From NCBI GenBank assembly GCA_934454005.1, contig CAKSGI010000133.1, positions 1 to 5,575 on the forward strand: a DNA stretch of 5,575 nt. The letters are read 5' to 3'. The notes beneath the pieces were generated by a model, which made no database searches, was not told the DNA's origin, and was given only the letters and a program-made list of their open reading frames with translations. The first letter of the stretch is position 1, and every line of letters starts with the position of its first letter. Below, piece after piece: positions 1-5,575 of the stretch. Source of the stretch: an uncultured Eubacteriales bacterium (GTDB lineage Bacteria > Bacillota_A > Clostridia > Oscillospirales > Acutalibacteraceae). The position numbers and the translations under genes were made by a program.

Positions 1-90
1 TCTTCTTGGAAAACAGACCCAAATGGAAGTTATACTGGAAAAAATGTAAATTATGGAGAAAAACCTGTTCAGGACGCCGATGATCTTTAA
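1..90 (+). CDS. C-terminal end of a small unnamed protein (5' truncated)
   Basis: An open frame enters from the left edge and ends at a TAA at 88-90, giving 29 residues. The visible part starts SSWKTDPNGSYTG and ends EKPVQDADDL; it is hydrophilic, with no membrane segment or catalytic motif. From memory, short Clostridia proteins of unknown function carry a similar 'DPxGSYTG ... PVQDADDL' tail, so this is probably the end of such a small conserved protein. I cannot confirm that without a search, and no function can be given. A strong hairpin starts 4 bases after the stop, which supports a real gene end. The protein start lies outside the window. Confidence 0.65.
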   Translation, partial: SSWKTDPNGSYTGKNVNYGEKPVQDADDL

Positions 91-93
91 AAC

Positions 94-143
94 TACGCAT
101 AAGGAATCTTGTGTTTAGCACAGGATTCTTTGTGCGTAATTTT
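94..143 (+). terminator. Rho-independent terminator after the small upstream gene
   Basis: The left arm at 94-113 (TACGCATAAGGAATCTTGTG) pairs with the right arm at 119-138 over 20 base pairs, with three G-T wobbles and no bulge, around a 5-base loop TTTAG (114-118). The stem is followed by ATTTT (139-143), a short T tract. It begins 4 bases after the stop at 88-90, so it most likely ends transcription of the small gene and insulates the pst operon. The T tract is modest, so some readthrough into pstS is possible. An operator role for the dyad cannot be excluded. Confidence 0.8.
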
Positions 144-145
144 AA

Positions 146-151
146 TATAAT
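146..151 (+). promoter_or_regulatory. Candidate -10 box of the pst operon promoter
   Basis: A perfect TATAAT lies between the terminator hairpin and pstS. Transcription would start near 158, leaving a very short leader before the ribosome binding site at 168. No good -35 box sits 16-18 bases upstream; that position falls in the right arm of the hairpin (around 123-128, GGATTC). A weak -35 would suit an activator-dependent phosphate-starvation promoter, but I see no convincing tandem TTAACA-like PhoP boxes. In AT-rich DNA a chance TATAAT is common, so this is tentative. Confidence 0.35.
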
Positions 152-167
152 TGCATTTTTTACGTAT

Positions 168-175
168 GGAGTGAT
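168..175 (+). promoter_or_regulatory. pstS ribosome binding site without a correctly spaced ATG/GTG/TTG
   Basis: GGAGTGAT closely resembles the consensus GGAGGTGAT. The nearest in-frame conventional start, GTG at 171-173, lies inside this motif. The codons at normal spacing are ATT at 177-179 and ATA at 180-182, 5 and 8 bases after GGAG. This site therefore points to initiation at an AUU or AUA codon, or to a start mutated from ATG. Confidence 0.55.
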
Positions 176-1064
176 TATTATAAAACTTTTCCGCATAATA
201 ATATCATCAACCTTAATAGCAAGTTTAATTCTACTTTCAGGATGCGAAAAATTAATATATCCATCTGAAACTTCTCACCTATCTCACAATACAAGTAACC
301 CAGATCTTAAATTAACTTTAAATGGTTCTACATCTATGTCTAAACTGTGCAATGCATTAGGAGAAACCTTTATGCAAGAATATCCAAACATTACTGTTGA
401 AAAATCAGATACTGGTTCTAGTGCTGCTATAAAGGCCGTCGTTGATGGTTCTTCACTTATAGGAAATCTATCAAGATATCTTAAAGAAGATGAAATAAAC
501 GATTCTATAGTTCCTATCACAATTGCCCTTGATGGCATTGCCGTAATCGTCAATGCTAAAAATAAGATAAATGATATTTCGTCTGTAACACTTAGAGATA
601 TATTTACTAAAAAAATTACTAATTGGTCTGAAATAGGTGGTGAAAATAAGATCATTCATCTAATCGGCAGAGAATCCTCATCTGGCACAAGATCAGGTTT
701 TGAGGAATCTTTAGGATTAAATTCATCATATATTAAATATGATGCAGAATACCCTGAAACCGGAGATATAATTTCAAAAATAAATAATGACGAAAATGCT
801 ATTGGTTATTGCTCACTTTTCTCAGTTTACGGAAACATAAAAGCCCTTAAAATAAACTCTATAGAAATAAATGAAGAAAATATTTCAAATAATTCTTATC
901 CTATTAAAAGACCATTTATCCAAATATACAATAAAAAATCTAATTCAAACACAATTAAACTATGGTTTGATTTTGTTAAATCAGAGAAAGGTAACCTTAT
1001 CATAAGAAAAGAAAAATTAGTTCCTATTCAAATAGACTTTGAAAGGAGTAATAGTATTGAATAA
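171..1064 (+). CDS. pstS: Phosphate ABC transporter, phosphate-binding lipoprotein PstS
   Basis: Captures inorganic phosphate outside the cell and delivers it to the PstCA permease. From GTG 171 it has 297 residues. A basic start (K5, R8), a hydrophobic stretch and an LLSGC lipobox with C25 mark a lipoprotein signal for lipid anchoring. The fold is a type 2 periplasmic binding protein of the PstS family: GSTS (52-55), TGSSAAIKA (81-89), IGNLSR (97-102), DGIAVIVN (121-128), an IFTKKITNW segment, and RESSSGTRSGFE (167-178), the usual phosphate-loop region. Length is normal for Gram-positive PstS. The start is uncertain: GTG 111 and GTG 132 lie within the upstream hairpin and are unlikely. GTG 171 is the nearest conventional codon but overlaps the ribosome binding site. 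ATA 180 would give a textbook signal beginning MKLFR (294 residues). The stop overlaps pstC by 8 bases, so translation is probably coupled. Confidence 0.93.
   Translation: MIIIKLFRIIISSTLIASLILLSGCEKLIYPSETSHLSHNTSNPDLKLTLNGSTSMSKLCNALGETFMQEYPNITVEKSDTGSSAAIKAVVDGSSLIGNLSRYLKEDEINDSIVPITIALDGIAVIVNAKNKINDISSVTLRDIFTKKITNWSEIGGENKIIHLIGRESSSGTRSGFEESLGLNSSYIKYDAEYPETGDIISKINNDENAIGYCSLFSVYGNIKALKINSIEINEENISNNSYPIKRPFIQIYNKKSNSNTIKLWFDFVKSEKGNLIIRKEKLVPIQIDFERSNSIE
1042..1048 (+). promoter_or_regulatory. pstC ribosome binding site inside the 3' end of pstS
   Basis: AAAGGAG lies 8 bases before TTG 1057. It decides the pstC start: the upstream in-frame ATG at 1039 has no ribosome binding site in front of it and itself precedes this motif. 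The site lies within the pstS coding sequence, so ribosomes finishing pstS would pass directly over it. Confidence 0.8.
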
Positions 1065-2385
1065 CAAAAACTTAGATTTCAACAAAACTAAAACAAACAA
1101 TACACTAATAGAGCTTATCCCTATAATATTAGGAATAATCTCTATGTTTAATTTTTTTTTAACTTATATAAAATACGAATTTTCAGGACTAATTTATAAG
1201 GCTTCTGCATTTGACTTACTAATCGCAAAAGGATTACTCGTAGAAAACTCAATAATAAAAATTCCTATATCTATTAAACTAGCTATTTTTATAGGTATTT
1301 TATCATGTATAACCGCTATAATCATGTTAATCTATAACAAACTAACTCTAGCCGGGATTCTTTTTGTTATTTCCTCTTTATGCCCAATAGTTGTTCTTTT
1401 ATCTGGAACAAAAATTAATTATTCTCTAATGAATTCAGGAGTTAACTATATAAACACAAAATACACTTTACCTTTTTTCCTAACACTAATATTTAATCTA
1501 ACTGCTTCTATATTTTCTATATTATTAAAAGGTAACGAAAAATTGGCAGAATGTATCTTTTTCTCTTTTTCATGTATTTCTATAATGTCTGTAATAATAA
1601 TTACCGTTTATATGTTCATATCAGGAATTCCTGCCATTTACGAAATAGGCTTATTAAAATTTTTATTTGGTACAAACTGGGAACCTTCTAATAATCAATA
1701 TGGCATACTTCATCTAATACTATCCTCTATTTTTTCTATGATAGGCGCTATAATTATTGGTATCCCCATAGGTCTTTTAAGTGCTGTTTATTTATCAGAA
1801 ATCGCATCAAAAAGGATTGCTAACCTAATTAGACCATTAATTCAATTATTAGCAGGAATCCCATCTGTTGTTTACGGATTTTTTGGTATGCTTATAATTG
1901 TACCTTTTATAAAATATGTCTTTCCTAATACTTTAGGCGATAGTCTATTAGCTGCCATTATAATACTATTTATAATGGTGCTACCCACAATAATAAGTAC
2001 AAGCGAGATTTCTCTAAAATCTGTTCCAAATACTTATAAAGAAGCCTCTCTAGCATTAGGAGCTACATCGATAAAAACTATATTTAGAATTACGATCCCC
2101 GCTGCAAAATCAGGCATAATTTCTGGCATTATACTTGGTGTTGGTCGCGCCATCGGTGAAACAATGGCTGTTATTATGGTTGCCGGAAATGTTGTAAACT
2201 ACCCAGCACTCCTTAAATCTGTAAGATTTCTCACTACTGGTATCGTCCTTGAAATGTCCTACTCATCTGGATTACACCGCCAAGCACTATTTGCAATAGG
2301 TTTGATACTTTTCATATTTATAATTATAGTTAATATATCATTTACATTAATTTCTAAAAAAGGAGTTAATATTAATGAAAAATAA
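1057..2385 (+). CDS. pstC: Phosphate ABC transporter permease PstC with a four-helix N-terminal extension
   Basis: One of two membrane subunits forming the phosphate channel. From TTG 1057 it has 442 residues; typical PstC has roughly 280-320. The core, from about residue 160, is a complete PstC: a first helix (~164-190), the loop with GIPAIYEIG and FLFGTNWEPS, then the membrane domain with AGIPSVVYG (266-274). The EAA coupling loop starts at E329 (EASLALGA) and ends in an IPAAKSGI-type segment; it docks on PstB. GRAIGET lies at 363-369. Ahead of the core are about 160 extra residues with four predicted membrane helices, described separately. TTG is chosen because AAAGGAG lies 8 bases before it. 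The first 8 bases overlap pstS, and the end overlaps pstA by 11. A paralogous permease for another anion is unlikely given the flanking pstS, pstA, pstB and phoU. Confidence 0.93.
   Translation: MNNKNLDFNKTKTNNTLIELIPIILGIISMFNFFLTYIKYEFSGLIYKASAFDLLIAKGLLVENSIIKIPISIKLAIFIGILSCITAIIMLIYNKLTLAGILFVISSLCPIVVLLSGTKINYSLMNSGVNYINTKYTLPFFLTLIFNLTASIFSILLKGNEKLAECIFFSFSCISIMSVIIITVYMFISGIPAIYEIGLLKFLFGTNWEPSNNQYGILHLILSSIFSMIGAIIIGIPIGLLSAVYLSEIASKRIANLIRPLIQLLAGIPSVVYGFFGMLIIVPFIKYVFPNTLGDSLLAAIIILFIMVLPTIISTSEISLKSVPNTYKEASLALGATSIKTIFRITIPAAKSGIISGIILGVGRAIGETMAVIMVAGNVVNYPALLKSVRFLTTGIVLEMSYSSGLHRQALFAIGLILFIFIIIVNISFTLISKKGVNINEK
1105..1527 (+). other. PstC N-terminal extension domain, four predicted membrane helices
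   Basis: Covers PstC residues about 17-157. By eye, hydrophobic segments fall at 17-38, 73-93, 97-116 and 137-157. The loop between the first two is about 34 residues (containing SGLIYKASAFDLLIAKG), and the loop between the third and fourth about 20 residues (YSLMNSGVNYINTKY). Four helices would leave the permease core in its usual orientation, and both longer loops would face outside. The pattern of an outer loop with a SGxxxxxSxFDLL stretch and a polar loop before the last helix resembles small four-helix membrane proteins of Firmicutes that I recall, some bearing zinc ribbons. This likeness is weak and from memory. No function can be assigned. Confidence 0.6.
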
Positions 2386-3250
2386 AAAAATAATGGTATA
2401 TATAAAAAAAAATAATATATCTGATACCTTATTAAAAGCATCCATATATATATGCATAACAATTACGATGGTAATCCTATCAAGTATAATCCTATATATA
2501 CTTTTAAATGGTATTCCACATATAACATGGAAATTTCTTTCTGACCCATATTCAGAAGTCAACGAAAGCAACAAAGGTATTCTTCCGATGATAATAAATA
2601 CTTTATATATAATAATTATAACTATATTAATTTCAACACCAATTGGAATATCTTCTGCTATTTATTTAACTCAATATGCCAAACAAGGCAAATTTGTAAA
2701 ACTAATACGATTTACAACAGAAATTTTATCGGGGATTCCTTCTATAATATTTGGCCTTTTTGGATATACAGTTTTTTGTGTTATGTTTAATTTAGGTACA
2801 TCTATAATAGCCGGTTCTCTAACCATGTCCATATGCATACTTCCTATAATAATTAGGACTACAGAAGAATCTTTAATGTCTGTACCAAATTCTTATAAGG
2901 AAGGGGCTATAGCCTTAGGTGCTGGAAAATTTAAAGTTATAAAAAATATCATAGTTCCCTGTGCTATGCCAGGAATTATAACCGCAATAATCTTATCTAT
3001 GGGGCGAATAATTGGTGAGTCGGCTGCACTATTATACACCTCCGGCATGGCATATAATATTACAGATAAAATTATTAGCCATATATCTCAAAGTGGTAGA
3101 ACTCTTACTTTACATCTATATCAAAATGCAAAACAAGCTGCCAGTGAAAATGCTTTCAATGTTGCTTTTGCAACTGCTGCTGTACTTTTAATTCTAGTCT
3201 TTGTACTAAATATAATCGCAACCTTGCTTTCACGAATTCTCAAAAAATAA
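2375..3250 (+). CDS. pstA: Phosphate ABC transporter permease PstA
   Basis: The second membrane subunit of the phosphate channel, partner of PstC. It has 291 residues, a normal PstA length. A basic N-terminus (KNKK, YIKK) precedes a first helix at about 22-45, followed by the external segment GIPHITWKFLSDP and then the ABC permease membrane domain with about five more helices. Family landmarks are SGIPSIIFG (119-127), the EAA coupling loop from E176 (EGAIALGAGKFK, ending in a VPCAMPGI segment), GRIIGES (210-216), and a C-terminal part with SGRTLTLHLY before the last helix. ATG 2375 follows AGGAG (2361-2365) with 9 bases of spacing and overlaps the end of pstC by 11 bases, implying coupled translation. 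The paired EAA loops of PstC and PstA fit a heterodimeric channel served by PstB. Confidence 0.96.
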   Translation: MKNKKIMVYIKKNNISDTLLKASIYICITITMVILSSIILYILLNGIPHITWKFLSDPYSEVNESNKGILPMIINTLYIIIITILISTPIGISSAIYLTQYAKQGKFVKLIRFTTEILSGIPSIIFGLFGYTVFCVMFNLGTSIIAGSLTMSICILPIIIRTTEESLMSVPNSYKEGAIALGAGKFKVIKNIIVPCAMPGIITAIILSMGRIIGESAALLYTSGMAYNITDKIISHISQSGRTLTLHLYQNAKQAASENAFNVAFATAAVLLILVFVLNIIATLLSRILKK

Positions 3251-3271
3251 AAAGTCAATACTTTATTGAAT

Positions 3272-3277
3272 AAGGAG
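3272..3277 (+). promoter_or_regulatory. pstB ribosome binding site
   Basis: AAGGAG lies 6 bases before ATG 3284. It decides the start: the in-frame TTG at 3266 lies upstream of this motif and has no site of its own. Confidence 0.85.
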
Positions 3278-3283
3278 AACATC

Positions 3284-4039
3284 ATGAAGTCCAAATTGTC
3301 TATTAAAAACCTTAATCTTTATTATGGAAGTTTTCATGCATTAAAAAATATAAATATAGAAATCTTATCTAATAAGGTAATTGCCTTTATAGGACCTTCT
3401 GGTTGTGGAAAATCAACATGCTTAAAAACTATTAATCGCATGAATGATTTAATTAATAATTGTAAAATAACAGGCAAAATAATAATAGACAATAAAGATA
3501 TATATAGTTCTAATATAGATGTTAACTTATTAAGAAAAAATGTTGGAATGGTTTTTCAAAAGCCAAACCCATTTCCGATGAATATATATGATAATATCGC
3601 ATACGGACCTAGAATTCACAAAATAAAAAATAAAAAAATACTAGATGAAATAGTAGAAAAATCATTGACTGCCGCTGCATTATGGGACGAAGTTAAAGAT
3701 CGCTTAAAAAGTCCAGCATTAGGACTATCTGGAGGACAACAGCAACGATTATGTATTGCTAGGACTCTAGCCGTATCTCCAGAAATAATATTAATGGACG
3801 AACCTACATCCGCTTTAGATCCAATATCAACATTAAAAATAGAGGATCTAATTGAAGATCTTAAAAAAAAATATACGGTAATAATAGTAACACACAACAT
3901 GCAGCAAGCTGCAAGAATATCTGATATGACCGCCTTTTTCCTAATGGGTGAAATTATTGAATATTCAAAAACTTTAGATATGTTTAACAATCCAAAAGAT
4001 AAAAGAACAGAACAATATTTAACAGGACGATATGGATAA
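3284..4039 (+). CDS. pstB: Phosphate ABC transporter ATP-binding protein PstB
   Basis: The cytoplasmic ATPase that powers phosphate import; it works as a dimer under PstC-PstA. It has 251 residues from ATG 3284, the usual PstB length. All ABC motifs are intact: Walker [10 protein letters not shown] (37-45), the Q-loop at Q92 within VFQKPNPFP (a PstB hallmark), ABC signature LSGGQ (148-152) followed by QQR, Walker B ILMDEP with catalytic E173, D-loop SALD (176-179), and the switch histidine H204 in VTHNMQQA. The NRMNDL segment after Walker A and the C-terminal EQYLTGRYG also fit PstB specifically rather than other ABC ATPases. It lies 33 bases after pstA and 17 before phoU. A run of nine A (3863-3871) encodes K194-K196; the frame is intact. 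Confidence 0.98.
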   Translation: MKSKLSIKNLNLYYGSFHALKNINIEILSNKVIAFIGPSGCGKSTCLKTINRMNDLINNCKITGKIIIDNKDIYSSNIDVNLLRKNVGMVFQKPNPFPMNIYDNIAYGPRIHKIKNKKILDEIVEKSLTAAALWDEVKDRLKSPALGLSGGQQQRLCIARTLAVSPEIILMDEPTSALDPISTLKIEDLIEDLKKKYTVIIVTHNMQQAARISDMTAFFLMGEIIEYSKTLDMFNNPKDKRTEQYLTGRYG

Positions 4040-4056
4040 AATTGTAGGAGAAAAAT

Positions 4057-4713
4057 ATGCTTAGAAAATCATTTTTTAATAAATTAAAACAGTTAAATAA
4101 AAAAATAATACGTATGGGATTAGAAGTTGAAAACAAAATGGAACAAACAATAAAAGCTATAAATCATACCGATATAGAAACCGCCAAAAATGTATATCAA
4201 AATGATAACACTATAAACAAAATCGAACACAGTATTGAACAATACTGTATTAATTTACTTGCTTTAGAACAACCAATCGCTGGTGATTTAAGGCATATAA
4301 CCGGATACCTTAAAATCATAACTGATCTCGAACGAATTGCCGATCAATGCGCGGATATTTGCGAAATCATAATAAATGACGGAATAAACCAATTAAATCC
4401 ATATCTAAATAACATAAAAAGATTGCTTAATATAGCATACCAAATGCTTTTGAAAACAGTTGAACTATTTTCTGATAAGGATATTGATAAAGCTATTTTT
4501 TTATGTAAAAGTGATGATGATATTGATAACAGATATGCAGATATCGTATATTTTATTTGCAAAAATATGAAAGAAAATTCAGATGATATCATGGGAGATA
4601 TGAGTCTTATATTTATAAGTAAATATATAGAACGAATAGGAGATCATTGCACAAATATCGCAGAATGGATAATTTATATTAAGACTGGCGAACATCCTGA
4701 TCTAAACTATTAA
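4057..4713 (+). CDS. phoU: Phosphate signalling and transport regulator PhoU
   Basis: A cytoplasmic all-helical protein that acts with the Pst transporter and phosphate sensor kinases to damp phosphate uptake and starvation signalling when phosphate is plentiful. It has 218 residues, the normal family length, built of two repeated three-helix PhoU units. Each metal-binding signature is visible: DLERIADQCADI (90-101) in the first repeat and YIERIGDHCTNIAEW (190-204) in the second, with E/D residues at D90, E92, D96, E192 and D196. The first repeat also has the conserved LEQPIAGDLR segment (70-79). ATG 4057 follows AGGAG (4046-4050) with 6 bases of spacing, 17 bases after pstB, so it is the last clear member of the pst operon. 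Its kinase partner is not in the window. Confidence 0.97.
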   Translation: MLRKSFFNKLKQLNKKIIRMGLEVENKMEQTIKAINHTDIETAKNVYQNDNTINKIEHSIEQYCINLLALEQPIAGDLRHITGYLKIITDLERIADQCADICEIIINDGINQLNPYLNNIKRLLNIAYQMLLKTVELFSDKDIDKAIFLCKSDDDIDNRYADIVYFICKNMKENSDDIMGDMSLIFISKYIERIGDHCTNIAEWIIYIKTGEHPDLNY

Positions 4714-4783
4714 ATTATCTTATATATTCATAATTCATTAAATACTCAGCATATATATATCCAGAAACAAATTAAAAATATTT

Positions 4784-4789
4784 TATAAT
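4784..4789 (+). promoter_or_regulatory. Candidate -10 box for the M23 peptidase gene
   Basis: TATAAT lies within the 98-base gap (4714-4811) between phoU and the peptidase gene. Transcription would start near 4796, just before the ribosome binding site at 4802. No recognisable -35 box lies 16-18 bases upstream (CCAGAA region). The gap is almost all A and T, so the match may be chance. I see no terminator hairpin in the gap, so the peptidase gene could also be read as an extension of the pst operon. Confidence 0.3.
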
Positions 4790-4801
4790 TTATATATATG
4801 C

Positions 4802-4808
4802 AGGTGAT
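4802..4808 (+). promoter_or_regulatory. Ribosome binding site selecting a TTG start
   Basis: AGGTGAT, part of the GGAGGTGAT consensus, ends 3 bases before TTG 4812. From AGGTG the spacing is 5 bases. The only early ATG in frame is at 4872, inside the hydrophobic signal, so the TTG is the better start. Confidence 0.7.
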
Positions 4809-4811
4809 TTT

Positions 4812-5575
4812 TTGAGATTAAAATATAAGTTTAAAAAAAATTATATTATTATTACATTTCTTTTTATAATTATGATAATCTCAAGTTTAATTGTGCTCAA
4901 TTTCACATATGCCGAAACAACGTTAACCAGACTAACCAACACAAATGATACAGAAAAAAAAGATTTTATAAAGTATGTAGAATTTAATGTGCCTTACTTT
5001 GCTTTAGAAAAAGCAATGAATATAGATATAAAGTCACAAGAAGAAGAAACCAAAATAAATTGGATAGATATTTTAGCTTATTTGGCAGCTAAATACGGTG
5101 GTGACTTTAAATTATATAAAGAAACAGATATGGATGACATAATAAAAATATTAAAATCGGGTAAGTCTATAGAAGAGTTAACATCCAACATGAAATACTA
5201 TTCATATTATCACGAAGTATACACAGCAATCCTCGGGGAATATCTTGGAAATTACACAACAAATGATGGTCAAGAAAAATACGGGTTAAAGGTATTTTCT
5301 CCTATAGCTAAAACATATCCATTTAGCCATTGTGATGACTTTGGGACATCCAGATCATACGGATACAAACGCAGACATTTAGGACACGACCTAATGAGTG
5401 CAGTTGGTACTCCTGTTATCGCAATTGAATCGGGAACTGTTGAAATACTTGGGTGGAATCAATATGGTGGATGGAGAATTGGAATCAGAAGTCACGATCA
5501 AAAAAGGTATTACTATTACGCGCATTTAAGGCAAAACAGGCCATATCATGTAGATTTATGCGAGGGAAAAGTTGT
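4812..5575 (+). CDS. M23-family (LytM-type) metallopeptidase, 3' truncated by the window
   Basis: A probable zinc peptidase that cuts peptidoglycan cross-bridges or stem peptides outside the cell. 254 codons are visible. From TTG 4812 there is a basic start (RLKYKFKK) and a hydrophobic segment at 11-31; cleavage after FTYA (A34) is possible, otherwise it serves as a membrane anchor. Next comes an acidic N-terminal region, with YVEFNVPYFALEKAM, W84 in NWIDILAYLAAKYGGDF, and MKYYSYYHEVY, of a kind I recall ahead of M23 domains in Clostridia. The peptidase domain starts near 162 (FSPIAKTYPF). Zinc ligands H189 and D193 form the HxxxD motif in HLGHDLM. VGTPVIAIESGTVEILGW and YYYYAHL (H238) follow. 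The last HxH zinc/catalytic motif lies beyond the edge, so activity cannot be judged. The TTG is chosen for the AGGTGAT before it. Neighbouring genes suggest, but do not show, a link to phosphate limitation. Confidence 0.88.
   Translation, partial: MRLKYKFKKNYIIITFLFIIMIISSLIVLNFTYAETTLTRLTNTNDTEKKDFIKYVEFNVPYFALEKAMNIDIKSQEEETKINWIDILAYLAAKYGGDFKLYKETDMDDIIKILKSGKSIEELTSNMKYYSYYHEVYTAILGEYLGNYTTNDGQEKYGLKVFSPIAKTYPFSHCDDFGTSRSYGYKRRHLGHDLMSAVGTPVIAIESGTVEILGWNQYGGWRIGIRSHDQKRYYYYAHLRQNRPYHVDLCEGKV

Noticed and set aside
111..170. Longer PstS start at GTG 111 or GTG 132
   Set aside because: Both codons lie in the hairpin (94-138), have no ribosome binding site, and would put extra hydrophobic residues before a complete lipoprotein signal.
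94..175. PhoP boxes (tandem TTAACA-like repeats) upstream of pstS
   Set aside because: Only single loose matches such as TTAGCA (115-120) are present, without a second copy 11 bases away.
284..655. Minus-strand open frames opposite pstS (284-655 and 471-659)
   Set aside because: They are antisense to a clear pstS, have no recognisable protein features, and look like shadows of the real gene; the same applies to the minus-strand frames opposite pstC/pstA, pstB and phoU.
4730..4748. TTCATAATTCATT short direct repeat after phoU as a regulator site
   Set aside because: Two 6-base copies 7 bases apart in AT-rich DNA are easily chance and do not match a known operator.
4750..4800. Inverted repeat CATATATATA ... 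TATATATATG after phoU as a terminator
   Set aside because: The arms are nearly all A and T, 30 bases apart, and not followed by a T tract, so they would not form a stable terminator; probably simple AT-rich sequence.
1..5575. CRISPR arrays, insertion sequences, tRNA or rRNA genes, riboswitches
   Set aside because: I read both strands and saw no spaced repeats, transposase motifs, cloverleaf or conserved riboswitch cores; nearly all of the window is accounted for by coding sequence.

Overview
The window is a low-GC segment, about 27% G+C in a hand-counted pst line (3061-3120). AGGAG-type ribosome binding sites, TTG start codons, a lipoprotein PstS and the protein sequences all point to a Gram-positive, Clostridia-like Firmicute. 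This assignment rests on sequence style; no phylogenetic marker is present. All genes lie on the plus strand.

Layout. Bases 1-90 hold the last 29 codons of a small unnamed protein. A 20-bp hairpin (94-138), probably its Rho-independent terminator, follows at once. The rest is a high-affinity phosphate uptake operon in the classic order: pstS (phosphate-binding lipoprotein), pstC and pstA (the two permease subunits), pstB (ATPase) and phoU (regulator of the transporter and phosphate signalling). pstS/pstC and pstC/pstA overlap by 8 and 11 bases, and pstA-pstB-phoU are separated by 33 and 17 bases, so this is one transcription unit. After a 98-base AT-rich gap without an obvious terminator comes the start of a secreted or membrane-anchored M23 (LytM-type) peptidase, cut by the window end.

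How the genes work together. PstS, anchored outside the membrane through a lipidated cysteine, captures inorganic phosphate and hands it to the PstC-PstA channel. Two PstB subunits drive import by ATP hydrolysis. PhoU couples transporter state to the phosphate response. No two-component pair (PhoP/PhoR or PhoB/PhoR) lies in the window, and I could not identify a convincing PhoP box.

I do not see a wholly new system here. The points most worth a second look are a four-helix N-terminal extension of about 160 residues on PstC, the absence of a conventional start codon correctly spaced from the pstS ribosome binding site (AUA or AUU initiation is possible), and the packing of terminator, putative promoter and ribosome binding site into about 80 bases upstream of pstS.
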